Positions 17,292-26,127 are shown, numbered from the stretch's first letter. The stretch: DNA of 64,000 nucleotides from Treponema bryantii (GCF_036492245.1 NZ_AP025286.1:372001-436000), one strand, 5' to 3'. Translations and numbers: made by a program. The notes: generated by a model from the letters alone, not told the origin.

Positions 17292-17617
17292 CGCTTACTT
17301 AACCGTTGGGAGAACCTTGAAAACTTTATAAAATATCCTGATGCAACCTTTTCGACCAATGCCGCGGAGCGCAGTGTAAAAAGTTGGGTAATGGCAAGGC
17401 GAAACTTCCTTTTTAGCGGCAGCGGTAATGGAGCAAGAGCTTCATGTTTTATTTTGTTCCTTATAGAAACGGAAAAGCAGAATGGAATTGCTCCTGAAGA
17501 TTATCTCAGATGCATTTTTAAAAAGCCCCTTATGCTGCAACTGAAGAAGACTGGGAAAAACTCCTGCCATGGAATATTGAAATTACGCCTTATAAAATTC
17601 GTGAAGAATGGATTTAA
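17292..17617 (+). pseudogene. IS66-family transposase (TnpC) C-terminal remnant
   Basis: The frame reads NRWENLENFIKYPDATFSTN, AAERSV and then MARRNFLFSGSGNGARAS, the C-terminal catalytic end of IS66 transposases. A frameshift near 17523 moves the reading to the frame encoding ATEEDWEKLLPWN and the terminal EEWI. No upstream transposase part or inverted repeat is seen, so it is a dead 3' fragment. A related fragment lies inverted at 26723-26926. Confidence 0.78.
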
Positions 17618-17634
17618 TGTGTGCTATAATTAGG

Positions 17635-17668
17635 TAAACTTAAATTTAATTTGCGGATACATGGAAAT
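17635..17668 (+). repeat. 34-nt direct repeat, copy 1
   Basis: It shares most of its bases, including AATTTGCGGATACA, with 19912-19945. The two copies bracket the three-gene cargo segment (phosphotransferase, acetyltransferase, methyltransferase). Confidence 0.6.
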
Positions 17669-17723
17669 ATTAGATCTAATTCAGATATAATATAGAAAAA
17701 CAAAAAGTGTAGGGGCATGAAAG

Positions 17724-18431
17724 ATGACATTCGACGGTTCTCAGAAAATCATAGGTAAGGGTGCACAGGCAGAAGTTCTGCTGTATCACGAATTTGCTTA
17801 CAAGGTTTATAATCAGTCTTATCCTACAGAATGGATTGCATTTGAAAAACAGCAGCAGCAGGCGGTAAATAAGGCTGGACTTTGTCCTGTAAAATACTAC
17901 GACACAGATGATCCGCATATTATCAAGATGGATTTAGTTGTAGGAGAGCAGCTGGAAAAATCAGTCCCTAAAGCTCCAGAAGAGGGCTTTGGGCTTCTTG
18001 CAAAGGCGTTCTGTTTTGTTCACGAAGCGGATGCCAGCAATACCACAATTCCGCCTCTTAGTGATACGGCAGGTCTTATGCTTTCTGATGAAGAAAAAGC
18101 AGAAGTGCTTCCAGTGATTGACCGCCTGTCACAAAAATACAAAAGTTGCATCTGCCATCTTGATATGCATTTTCTAAATATCATGATTCCAAATGATACA
18201 CCCCTTATCGCAGATAAAATCAATTACACTATCATCGACTGGATGAACACACGAGTTGCCCCTCCTGTTTTTGACTACGCCCGAACTTATGTGATTTTTA
18301 ATGAGTTTGCAAAAGAAGCCCTGGAGTTCTATAAGGCTGCAGTCTGGCCGGATGTTCAGACACTTGGAATTTCAGAAGAAGATTTCTTTGAGGCTGTGAA
18401 GGTTTGTACTATTCTGCGTAGTAAAGAATAA
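17724..18431 (+). CDS. Aminoglycoside phosphotransferase-fold kinase
   Basis: The 235-residue protein has the APH/choline-kinase catalytic loop CHLDMHFLNIMI (HxDxxxxN) near residue 146 and the metal-binding IIDWMN near 172, followed by DYART. The N-terminal GKGAQAEVLLY is the nucleotide-binding loop and AYKVY supplies the Lys. The substrate could be a small molecule or an antibiotic; the sequence does not decide. GGGG lies about 8 nt before the ATG. It is cargo near the left end of the element. Confidence 0.78.
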   Translation: MTFDGSQKIIGKGAQAEVLLYHEFAYKVYNQSYPTEWIAFEKQQQQAVNKAGLCPVKYYDTDDPHIIKMDLVVGEQLEKSVPKAPEEGFGLLAKAFCFVHEADASNTTIPPLSDTAGLMLSDEEKAEVLPVIDRLSQKYKSCICHLDMHFLNIMIPNDTPLIADKINYTIIDWMNTRVAPPVFDYARTYVIFNEFAKEALEFYKAAVWPDVQTLGISEEDFFEAVKVCTILRSKE

Positions 18432-18770
18432 TATTTTAGAGATTTTTGATATATCTAACTGGCAATTCATCGCACAGCCAGACTTTGTCATTTCCAATGT
18501 AGAATTTAATTCCGCGTACGGAACTGCAACTGCAAAGCCATCCTCCACGAAAGCTTTGCCGATGCAAAAAAACTCGCAATTGAAACTTACATTTTTATGA
18601 TATAATTGTATAGTTATATAATGTCTTCGCCACCTGTGGGGTAAGGCTTTTCGGGGTTCCGCCTTTCGGCTCCATTCCTTCGGAACTGCCTTTTCAGGAC
18701 AGCCCCTACAATCCCTAATGCAAATATGGTATAATAAAATATATACTGGTGATAAATAAAGAGTTAAAAA
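18432..18770. other. Gene-free stretch between cargo genes
   Basis: No coding region is supported. The left part is AT-rich with short degenerate frames; 18629-18712 is a GC-rich structured repeat (listed separately). No terminator with a T run is obvious. Confidence 0.5.
18629..18712 (-). repeat. GC-rich imperfect palindromic element
   Basis: Within otherwise AT-rich DNA this stretch is GC-rich and self-complementary in nested blocks (minus strand: GGGG, AAGGC and AGTTCC on one side; GGAAC, CCCC and GCCTT on the other). Its right edge GCCCCTACA is the inverse of TGTAGGGGC at 17709-17717, just before the phosphotransferase gene. Confidence 0.5.
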
Positions 18771-19217
18771 ATGTTAATAAGACAAGCCGAAGAAAAAGAT
18801 GTTATGGATATAAAGGATTTGTATTTCAATTTCCTTACAAAATATCCGCCGAAAGAAGAACAGGACATTGAAGCCTGGAAACAGCTCATCAATGAAATCA
18901 ATAAAAGTGAAAGATTATTTCTCCTTGTTGTTGAGGAAGATAATCGCGTCGTTTCAACTGTACAGCTTGGAATTATACCGAGCCTTACTCATAACATGCG
19001 ATCCTTTGCTGTTGTAGAAAATGTAGTAACCCACGAGAATTATCGTAAAAAGGGTTTTGCGTCTATGCTTTTGCAGGAAGCAATTAAAATCGCACAGGAC
19101 AAGAATTGTTATAAAATCTTTTTGGAAACAGGATCAAACCGCGAAAGTACATTAAACTTTTATAAAGAAAACGGTTTTGAAATTGATACAAAACATTCGT
19201 TCCTCAAGAAGCTCTAA
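18771..19217 (+). CDS. GNAT-family N-acetyltransferase
   Basis: The 148-residue protein has the GNAT acetyl-CoA binding motif A as HENYRKKGFASMLLQEAI and the motif B region LNFYKENGF near the C-terminus. It transfers an acetyl group from acetyl-CoA to an unidentified amine. It is followed after 17 nt by the methyltransferase gene, suggesting an operon. Confidence 0.85.
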   Translation: MLIRQAEEKDVMDIKDLYFNFLTKYPPKEEQDIEAWKQLINEINKSERLFLLVVEEDNRVVSTVQLGIIPSLTHNMRSFAVVENVVTHENYRKKGFASMLLQEAIKIAQDKNCYKIFLETGSNRESTLNFYKENGFEIDTKHSFLKKL

Positions 19218-19234
19218 AAGCAAGGGAGAAAACT

Positions 19235-19966
19235 ATGTCAAAAATGTTCGATGTGTATCAAAACTTTTCAGACTTATATGATGAATTAGTAAATCATGAA
19301 GATTACGAAAGTAATCTTTATAAGTTTCTGAGCAGCAAAATCCAATGGGAAAATAAAGTTGTCGGCGAATTTGGAATTGGAACCGGGCGGGTTACAAAGA
19401 ACTACATAGACAAGGCACAGAAGCTTTATGCGTATGATAATTCGCAGCATATGATTGATAAGGCAAAAGAAAACTTATCAAAGTGGGCGGATAAAATAGA
19501 ATATGAAGTTCTTGATAACAGTAAAATCAATTCTATTGAAAATACATTTGATGTAATAATTGAAGGCTGGAGTTTCGGGCATCTGGTTGTTCAGGATGAT
19601 GTAAATCGAAATCAGACTATTCAGTACCTTATCAGCGAAACTAAAAAACGTGCAAAGGAAATCATCTTCATTGAAACATTGGGAACGAATGTAGAACTTC
19701 CAAATCCACCTGGAGAAAATCTTTCGCAATTTTATCATGCACTTGTTGAGGCTGGCTTTAAGGAGCACATAATTCAAACTGATTATAAATTCAGCAATTG
19801 CGAAGAAGCAGGAAATATAATGGGCGCCTTTTTTGGTGACTCGATGAAAAATGATATCATTCAAAAACAATTAAATGTAATAAAAGAATTTACAGGAATA
19901 TGGATTTATAGTAAACGTAAATTCAATTTGCGGATACAAAGAAATAATCCTGTTTCAGGTAAATAA
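19235..19966 (+). CDS. SAM-dependent methyltransferase
   Basis: The 243-residue protein has class I methyltransferase motif I as VGEFGIGTGRVTKNY and the acidic motif II end LYAYDNSQHMI. GGGAG lies upstream of the ATG. The substrate is unknown. The last ~18 codons overlap the second copy of the 34-nt direct repeat, so the C-terminus has probably been rewritten by whatever placed that repeat. Confidence 0.8.
   Translation: MSKMFDVYQNFSDLYDELVNHEDYESNLYKFLSSKIQWENKVVGEFGIGTGRVTKNYIDKAQKLYAYDNSQHMIDKAKENLSKWADKIEYEVLDNSKINSIENTFDVIIEGWSFGHLVVQDDVNRNQTIQYLISETKKRAKEIIFIETLGTNVELPNPPGENLSQFYHALVEAGFKEHIIQTDYKFSNCEEAGNIMGAFFGDSMKNDIIQKQLNVIKEFTGIWIYSKRKFNLRIQRNNPVSGK
19912..19945 (+). repeat. 34-nt direct repeat, copy 2
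   Basis: The partner of 17635-17668, lying inside the 3' end of the methyltransferase gene. Confidence 0.6.
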
Positions 19967-20064
19967 TGCTTTAAGACTTTACCACCAGCATGTGTAATAA
20001 AAAGCTTACGAGATATAATCGATCCTGATTATTGGTATATTTTCCCAGATGAAATTAATTAATC

Positions 20065-20526
20065 CTATGTCCACTGAGGAATAATGTCTTTTTTCTGATT
20101 TTCTGGTACGAACTCTTCAAGCTTCATTAAAAACTTGTAAAGATGGCCTTCACCATTTCCTGATGGTGCCATTGGTGCAGGACCGTAGTATGGGATGTGG
20201 ACTGTATCATAATCAGATATAGAATTCTTACAACATATTTCAACATTTCCATAGTAGGAACGGTCTGCATCACTTCCTCCCATTTCCAGTAAAATAAAAT
20301 CATCTTCAGAATGACTCAATGAAATTTGATCTGAACCACGGTTATATAATTCTTTCTTAAATGATCTTATTGTATTGATTACCCACAACACATCTTCTTT
20401 GTGAAGATATATTGTTCTATCTCCTATGTGCCTGTTTGAAAAAGTACTGTAACATTCTTCTGAAATTACAAGATATTCTTCCTTTATATTAAATTCATAT
20501 TTATATCTTTCAGTTAACACATCCAT
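20065..20526 (-). CDS. Array protein 13 (last in transcription order)
   Basis: The 153-residue member ends IIPQWT, one residue longer than the rest. Its first ~45 residues (MDVLTERYKYEFNIKEEYLV, then SEECYSTFSNRHIGDR) are the most divergent of the array. Its centre (GSDQISLSHSEDDFILLEM) and its GPAPMAPSGNGEG segment match array protein 12. No function is recognised. No signal peptide or membrane segment is present. Confidence 0.85.
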   Translation of the reverse strand: MDVLTERYKYEFNIKEEYLVISEECYSTFSNRHIGDRTIYLHKEDVLWVINTIRSFKKELYNRGSDQISLSHSEDDFILLEMGGSDADRSYYGNVEICCKNSISDYDTVHIPYYGPAPMAPSGNGEGHLYKFLMKLEEFVPENQKKDIIPQWT

Positions 20527-20708
20527 TTTTATTCTCCCTATATCTGCTTAATAACCCCTTGAAAATCTCTTTCAATATTTCGTCGCTGTATAGTTTTTTG
20601 TCTTGTTTTATCTTCAGTTTGTTTCTTTTCAACTATAGTTTTTTTGGTTTTATCTCTTTGTTTTTTGCTTTACTCATTCTTAAATTTTTCAATTATTGAT
20701 TTGCAATA
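20527..20708 (-). other. Unusually long spacer in the array with a broken small frame
   Basis: Other spacers in the array are 30 or 47-48 nt; this one is 182 nt. On the minus strand a short lysine-rich frame beginning MSKAKNKEIKPKKL stops after 14 codons at a 7-A tract. A one-base shift there would extend it to VEKKQTEDKTRQKTIQRRN and onward. It looks like a gene relic or the leftover of an insertion. Confidence 0.4.
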
Positions 20709-21167
20709 TTACCATTGTGGAATAATGTCTTTTTTCTGATTTTCTGGCACAAACTTTTCCAACTCTTTTAAGAACTTATAAAGATGGCCTTCACCATTTC
20801 CTGATGGTGCCATTGGTGCAGGACCGTAGTATGGGATGTGGACTGTATCATAATCAGATATAGAATTCTTACAACATATTTCAACATTTCCATAGTAGGA
20901 ACGGTCTGCATCACTTCCTCCCATTTCCAGTAAAATAAAATCATCTTCAGAATGACTCAATGAAATTTGATCTGAACCACGGTTATATAATTCTTTCTTA
21001 AATGATCTTATTGTATTGATTACCCACAGAACATCTTCTATATGCAGGTATATTTTATCATCTCCTAAATACCTGTTTGAAAATACGCTATAACATTTTC
21101 CTGTTATTACTAAATATTCATTCTCAATTTTAAACTCATATTTATATCTATGTATTTGTTTATCCAT
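20709..21167 (-). CDS. Array protein 12
   Basis: 152 residues, N-block MDKQIHRYKYEFKIENEYLV. About 245 nt of its centre (20780-21027) appear identical to 20140-20387 of array protein 13, whereas the flanks differ, which points to recent gene conversion. It carries the GPAPMAPSGNGEG variant and a distinctive C-block KELEKFVPENQ. The long type of spacer (48 nt) precedes it. Confidence 0.85.
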   Translation of the reverse strand: MDKQIHRYKYEFKIENEYLVITGKCYSVFSNRYLGDDKIYLHIEDVLWVINTIRSFKKELYNRGSDQISLSHSEDDFILLEMGGSDADRSYYGNVEICCKNSISDYDTVHIPYYGPAPMAPSGNGEGHLYKFLKELEKFVPENQKKDIIPQW

Positions 21168-21215
21168 TTTTGTACCTTTTTTTTAACTTATACTAAATGT
21201 ACATTTTTCTCACAA

Positions 21216-21674
21216 TTACCATTGTGGAATAATATCTTTTTTCTGGTTCTCTGGTACGAACTCTTCAAGCTTCATTAAAAACTTGTAAAGATGTCCTTCA
21301 CCTTCTCCCGATGGCGCCATTGGGTCAGGTCCGTAGTATGGAATGTGGACTGAATCATGGTCAGACTTAGTATTTTTGCAACTTATATTAACATTACCAA
21401 AATACTGTCGATCGGCATCACTTCCACCCATTTCTATATATACATCATCATCTTCTGTATGTTGTAACCATTCATCATCTGAACCTCGATTATACAATTC
21501 TTTCTTGAATGAGCGTATTATATTGATTACCCACAGTACATCTTCTATATGCAGGTATATTTTATTATCTCCTATATATTCGTCAGATAATGTACTGTAA
21601 CACTTTCCTGTTATTACTAAATATTCATTCTCAATATTAAAGTCATATTTAAATCTATGTGTAAATCTATGCAT
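21216..21674 (-). CDS. Array protein 11
   Basis: 152 residues. The N-block MHRFTHRFKYDFNIENEYLV is shared with array proteins 3 and 7. The centre GSDDEWLQHTEDDDVYIEM is unique, while GNVNISCKNTKSD is shared with protein 6. Preceded by a short 30-nt spacer with AAGGA before the ATG. Confidence 0.85.
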   Translation of the reverse strand: MHRFTHRFKYDFNIENEYLVITGKCYSTLSDEYIGDNKIYLHIEDVLWVINIIRSFKKELYNRGSDDEWLQHTEDDDVYIEMGGSDADRQYFGNVNISCKNTKSDHDSVHIPYYGPDPMAPSGEGEGHLYKFLMKLEEFVPENQKKDIIPQW

Positions 21675-21704
21675 ATTTAATCCTTATATTCTTTATATAA
21701 TAAA

Positions 21705-22163
21705 CTACCACTGAGGAATAATGTCTTTTTTTTGTTCATCTGGTACGAACTTTTCAAGCTTCATTAAAAACTTGTATAGATGGCCTTCACCTTCACCCGA
21801 TGGCGCCATTGGGTCGGGACCGTAGTATGGGATGAGAATTGATTTATATTTTGAATAATCATTCTTACATGCAATTTCTACATTACCATAATATTGTCTA
21901 TCTGCATCACTTCCACCCATTTTCAATAAAATTAAATTATCTTCAGAATGTTGTAATAATACTCGATCAGAACCTCGATTATACAATTCTTTTTTGAATG
22001 AGCGTATTGTATTTATTACCCATAATATATCTTCTTTATGAAGATATATTTGATCATCTCCTAAATACCTGTTTGAAAATACACTATAACATTTTCCTGT
22101 TATTACTAAATATTCATTCTCAATATTAAAGTCATATTTAAATCTATCTGTAAGACTATCCAT
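21705..22163 (-). CDS. Array protein 10
   Basis: 152 residues. The N-block MDSLTDRFKYDF continues CYSVFSNRYLGDDQ, similar to proteins 6 and 12. The centre DRVLLQHSEDNLILLKM and NDYSKYKSILIPYYG are private to this copy. C-block LEKFVPDEQKKD. Short spacer upstream. Confidence 0.85.
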   Translation of the reverse strand: MDSLTDRFKYDFNIENEYLVITGKCYSVFSNRYLGDDQIYLHKEDILWVINTIRSFKKELYNRGSDRVLLQHSEDNLILLKMGGSDADRQYYGNVEIACKNDYSKYKSILIPYYGPDPMAPSGEGEGHLYKFLMKLEKFVPDEQKKDIIPQW

Positions 22164-22193
22164 ATTTAATCCTTATATTTTGTATATATTAAA

Positions 22194-22652
22194 TTACCAC
22201 TGAGGAATAATGTCTTTTTTTTGTTCATCTGGTACGAACCTTTCAAGCTGCATTAAGAACTTGTAAAGATGACCTTCACCTTTTCCTGAAGGAGCCATTG
22301 GGTCAGGTCCGTAGTATGGGATGTGGACTGAATCATGGTCTGATTTTGAATTTGTACAGGAAATTCTAACATCTCCATAATACGATCTGTCGGCATCACT
22401 TCCGCCCATTATAATAAATACGAAATCATTCTCCTCATGATCTAATAATTCATCATCAGAACCACGATTGTATAATTCTTTCTTGAATGAGCGTATTGTA
22501 TTGATTACCCACAGTACATCTTCTATATGCAGGTATATTTTATCATCTCCTATATATTCGTTAGAATATGTACTGTAACATTTTCCTGTTATTACTAAAT
22601 ATTCATTTTCAATACTAAATTCATATTTATATCTTTCTGAAAGTCTATCCAT
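22194..22652 (-). CDS. Array protein 9
   Basis: 152 residues. The N-block MDRLSERYKYEFSIENEYLV matches array protein 1, but the centre (DDELLDHEENDFVFIIM, YYGDVRISCTNSK) matches array protein 2. This is direct evidence for block exchange. The C-block is the variant MQLERFVPDEQ. Short spacer upstream. Confidence 0.85.
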   Translation of the reverse strand: MDRLSERYKYEFSIENEYLVITGKCYSTYSNEYIGDDKIYLHIEDVLWVINTIRSFKKELYNRGSDDELLDHEENDFVFIIMGGSDADRSYYGDVRISCTNSKSDHDSVHIPYYGPDPMAPSGKGEGHLYKFLMQLERFVPDEQKKDIIPQW

Positions 22653-22682
22653 ATTTAAGCCTTATATTTTCTATATACTAAA

Positions 22683-23141
22683 CTACCACTGAGGAATAAT
22701 GTCTTTTTTCTGATTTTCTGGAACGAACTCTTCAAGCTTCATTAAAAACTTGTAAAGATGACCTTCACCTTCTCCCGATGGCGCCATTGGGTCGGGACCG
22801 TAATATGGGATGTGTAATGAATCATGATCAGATTTTGAATTTGTACATGAAATTCTAACATTACCATAATACGATCTATCGGCATCACTACCTCCCATAT
22901 ATATCATAATAAAATTTTTATCTGAATGACGATGTGATACTCTATCAGAACCTCGATTATACAATTCTTTTTTGAATGATCTTATTGTATTGATCACCCA
23001 CAGAACATCTTCTATATGCAGGTATATTTTATCATCTCCCATATATTCGTTTGATAATGTACTGTAACACTTCCCTGTTATTTCTAAATATTCATTCTCA
23101 ATTTTAAACTCATATTTGTATCTATGTATTTGTATATCCAT
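22683..23141 (-). CDS. Array protein 8
   Basis: 152 residues. The N-block MDIQIHRYKYEFKIENEYLE is shared with array protein 4; the centre DRVSHRHSDKNFIMIYM is shared with array protein 5, which has a different N-block. The long (47 nt) spacer type precedes it, as for other copies with this N-block class. Confidence 0.85.
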   Translation of the reverse strand: MDIQIHRYKYEFKIENEYLEITGKCYSTLSNEYMGDDKIYLHIEDVLWVINTIRSFKKELYNRGSDRVSHRHSDKNFIMIYMGGSDADRSYYGNVRISCTNSKSDHDSLHIPYYGPDPMAPSGEGEGHLYKFLMKLEEFVPENQKKDIIPQW

Positions 23142-23188
23142 TTTTGTACCTTTTTTTAACTTATACTAAATGTACATTTTTCTCACAA

Positions 23189-23647
23189 TTACCATTGTGG
23201 AATAATATCTTTTTTCTGGTTCTCTGGTACGAACTCTTCAAGCTTCATTAAAAACTTGTAAAGATGTCCTTCACCTTCTCCCGATGGTGCCATTGGGTCG
23301 GGGCCGTAGTATGGGATTTCAATTGAACCATAATGTAAGGAATCATTTTTACATGTAATTTCAACGTTACCAAAATACTGTCGATCGGCATCACTTCCAC
23401 CCATTTCTAAAAGAACAAAATCGTCTTCTTCATGTTCTAATAATTCATCATCTGAACCTCGATTGTATAATTCTTTTTTGAATGAGCGTATTGTATTTAT
23501 TACCCACAGTACATCTTCTATATGCAGGTATATTTTATCATCTCCTATATATTCGTTAGATAATGTACTGTAACACTTTCCTGTTATTACTAAATATTCA
23601 TTCTCAATATTAAAGTCATATTTAAATCTATGTGTAAATCTATGCAT
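23189..23647 (-). CDS. Array protein 7
   Basis: 152 residues. The N-block MHRFTHRFKYDF is as in proteins 3 and 11; the centre DDELLEHEEDDFVLLEM resembles protein 6, and the segment NDSLHYGSIEIPYYG resembles protein 1. It therefore combines parts found in at least three other copies. Short spacer upstream. Confidence 0.85.
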   Translation of the reverse strand: MHRFTHRFKYDFNIENEYLVITGKCYSTLSNEYIGDDKIYLHIEDVLWVINTIRSFKKELYNRGSDDELLEHEEDDFVLLEMGGSDADRQYFGNVEITCKNDSLHYGSIEIPYYGPDPMAPSGEGEGHLYKFLMKLEEFVPENQKKDIIPQW

Positions 23648-23677
23648 ATTTAATCCTTATATTTTCTATATACTAAA

Positions 23678-24136
23678 CTACCACTGAGGAATAATGTCTT
23701 TTTTTTGTTCATCTGGTACGAACTCTTCAAGCTTCATTAAAAACTTGTAAAGATGACCTTCGGCTTCTCCCGATGGCGCCATTGGGTCAGGGCCGTAGTA
23801 TGGGATGAGTACTGAATCATAATCTGACTTAGTATTTTTGCAACTTATATTAACATTACCAAAATACTGTCGATCGGCATCACTTCCACCCATTTGTAAA
23901 AGAACAAAATCGTCTTCTTCATGTTCTAATAATTCATCATCTGAACCTCGATTATACAATTCTTTTTTGAATAAGCGTATTGTATTTATTACCCACAGTA
24001 CATCTTCAATATGCAGGTATATTTTATCATCTCCTAAATACCTGTTTGAAAATACACTATAACACTTTCCTGTTATTACTAAATATTCATTCTCAATATT
24101 AAAGTCATATTTAAATCTATGTGTAAGCTCATCCAT
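23678..24136 (-). CDS. Array protein 6
   Basis: 152 residues. N-block MDELTHRFKYDF with CYSVFSNRYLGDDK. The otherwise conserved IRSFKKEL is IRLFKKEL here, and GEGEG is GEAEG. The segment GNVNISCKNTKSD is shared with protein 11. C-block LEEFVPDEQKKD. Short spacer upstream. Confidence 0.85.
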   Translation of the reverse strand: MDELTHRFKYDFNIENEYLVITGKCYSVFSNRYLGDDKIYLHIEDVLWVINTIRLFKKELYNRGSDDELLEHEEDDFVLLQMGGSDADRQYFGNVNISCKNTKSDYDSVLIPYYGPDPMAPSGEAEGHLYKFLMKLEEFVPDEQKKDIIPQW

Positions 24137-24166
24137 ATTTAATCCTTATATTTTCTATATACTAAA

Positions 24167-24625
24167 CTACCACTGAGGAATAATGTCTTTTTTTTGTTTC
24201 TCTGGAACGAACTCTTCAAGTTTCATTAAAAACTTGTAAAGATGACCTTCACCATCTCCCGATGGCGCCATTGGGTCGGGGCCGTAGTATGGGATGTGGA
24301 CTGAATCATGATCAGATTTTGTATTTGTACATGAAATTCCAACATTACCATAATACGATCTATCGGCATCACTACCTCCCATATATATCATAATAAAATT
24401 TTTATCTGAATGACGATGGGATACTCTATCAGAACCTCGATTATACAATTCTTTCTTAAATGATCTTATTGTATTTATTACCCACAACACATCTTCTTTG
24501 TGGAGATAGATTGTTTTTGAGGCTCTATATTCATTTGTTAGAGTGCTGTAAGATTTGCTTGTAATAGTTAAATACTCTTCTTCTATCTCAAACTCATATT
24601 TATATCTTCTTGACATTGATTCCAT
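24167..24625 (-). CDS. Array protein 5
   Basis: 152 residues. N-block MESMSRRYKYEFEIEEEYLT with SYSTLTNEYRASKT, shared only with protein 2; the centre is shared with protein 8. The GDGEG and LEEFVPEKQ variants are seen here. Long spacer (48 nt) upstream. Confidence 0.85.
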   Translation of the reverse strand: MESMSRRYKYEFEIEEEYLTITSKSYSTLTNEYRASKTIYLHKEDVLWVINTIRSFKKELYNRGSDRVSHRHSDKNFIMIYMGGSDADRSYYGNVGISCTNTKSDHDSVHIPYYGPDPMAPSGDGEGHLYKFLMKLEEFVPEKQKKDIIPQW

Positions 24626-24673
24626 TTTTGTACCCTTTTTTTAACTTATACTAAATGTGCATTTATTTCACAA

Positions 24674-25132
24674 TTACCATTGTGGAATAATATCTTTTTT
24701 CTGTTCCTCTGGAACGTAGTCTTCAAGCTTCATTAAAAACTTGTATAGAAGGCCTTCACCTTCACCCGATGGCGCCATTGGGTCGGGACCGTAATATGGG
24801 ATGTGAAGAGTATCATAATCTGATTTAGAATTTGTACATGAAATTCTAACATTACCGTAAAATGATCTATCGGCATCACTTCCTCCCATTTTTATGAATA
24901 CAAAATCATTTTCCTCATGATCAAATAATTCATCATCAGAACCACGATTGTACAATTCTTTCTTGAATGAGCGTATTGTATTGATTACCCACAGTACATC
25001 TTCTATATGCAGATATATTTTATCATCTCCCATATATTTGTTTGATAATGTACTGTAACACTTTCCTGTTATTACTAAATATTCATTCTCAATTTTAAAC
25101 TCATATTTGTATCTATGTATTTGTATATCCAT
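24674..25132 (-). CDS. Array protein 4
   Basis: 152 residues. N-block MDIQIHRYKYEFKIENEYLV. The centre DDELFDHEENDFVFIKM is close to protein 3. The conserved GHLYKFL is GLLYKFL, the only copy that loses this histidine, and the C-block is LEDYVPEEQ. Long spacer (47 nt) upstream. Confidence 0.85.
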   Translation of the reverse strand: MDIQIHRYKYEFKIENEYLVITGKCYSTLSNKYMGDDKIYLHIEDVLWVINTIRSFKKELYNRGSDDELFDHEENDFVFIKMGGSDADRSFYGNVRISCTNSKSDYDTLHIPYYGPDPMAPSGEGEGLLYKFLMKLEDYVPEEQKKDIIPQW

Positions 25133-25179
25133 TTTTGTACCTTTTTTTAATTTATACTAAATGTACATTTTTCTCACAA

Positions 25180-25638
25180 TTACCATTGTGGAATAATATC
25201 TTTTTTCTGGTTCTCTGGTACGAACTCTTCAAGCTTCATTAAAAACTTGTAAAGATGTCCTTCAACTTCTCCCGATGGCGCCATTGGGTCGTGGCCGTAA
25301 TATGGGATGAGGACTGAATCATGATCAGATTTTGAATTTGTGCATGAAATCATAACATTACCATAATATTGTCTATCTGCATCACTTCCTCCCATTTTTA
25401 TGAATACAAAATCTTTTTCCTCATGATCTAATAATTCATCATCAGAACCTCGATTGTACAATTCTTTCTTGAATGAGCGTATTGTATTGATTACCCACAG
25501 TACATCTTCTATATGCAGGTATATTTTATTATCTCCTATATATTCGTCAGATAATGTACTGTAACACTTTCCTGTTATTACTAAATATTCATTCTCAATA
25601 TTAAAGTCATATTTAAATCTATGTGTAAATCTATGCAT
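25180..25638 (-). CDS. Array protein 3
   Basis: 152 residues. The N-block to about residue 50 is identical to protein 11. The centre is DDELLDHEEKDFVFIKM. It has the variants GHDPMAPSGEVEG where nearly all others have GPDPMAPSGEGEG. Short spacer upstream. Confidence 0.85.
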   Translation of the reverse strand: MHRFTHRFKYDFNIENEYLVITGKCYSTLSDEYIGDNKIYLHIEDVLWVINTIRSFKKELYNRGSDDELLDHEEKDFVFIKMGGSDADRQYYGNVMISCTNSKSDHDSVLIPYYGHDPMAPSGEVEGHLYKFLMKLEEFVPENQKKDIIPQW

Positions 25639-25668
25639 ATTTAATCCTTATATTCTTTATATAATAAA

Positions 25669-26127
25669 CTACCACTGAGGAATAATGTCTTTTTTTTGTT
25701 CATCTGGTACGAACTTTTCAAGCTTCATTAAAAACTTGTATAGATGGCCTTCACCTTCACCCGATGGCGCCATTGGGTCGGGACCGTAGTATGGGATGTG
25801 AAGAGTATCATAATCTGATTTAGAATTTGTGCATGAAATTCTAACATCACCATAATACGATCTGTCGGCATCACTTCCGCCCATTATAATAAATACGAAA
25901 TCATTCTCCTCATGTTCTAACAATTCATCATCAGAACCTCGATTATACAATTCCTTTTTGAAGCTCCTTATCGTATTTATTACCCACAACACATCTTCTT
26001 TGTGGAGATAGATTGTTTTTGAGGCTCTATATTCATTTGTTAGAGTGCTGTAAGATTTGCTTGTAATAGTTAAATACTCTTCTTCTATCTCAAACTCATA
26101 TTTATATCTTCTTGAAATTGATTCCAT
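25669..26127 (-). CDS. Array protein 2
   Basis: 152 residues. The N-block MESISRRYKYEFEIEEEYLT is shared with protein 5; the centre with protein 9; the segment NSKSDYDTLHIPYYG with protein 4. Long spacer (48 nt) upstream, which goes with this N-block class. Confidence 0.85.
   Translation of the reverse strand: MESISRRYKYEFEIEEEYLTITSKSYSTLTNEYRASKTIYLHKEDVLWVINTIRSFKKELYNRGSDDELLEHEENDFVFIIMGGSDADRSYYGDVRISCTNSKSDYDTLHIPYYGPDPMAPSGEGEGHLYKFLMKLEKFVPDEQKKDIIPQW

Noticed and set aside
17156-17359. 67-codon minus-strand frame near the left end of the element
   Set aside because: No ribosome-binding site or family similarity is seen, and it overlaps the IS66 remnant on the other strand.
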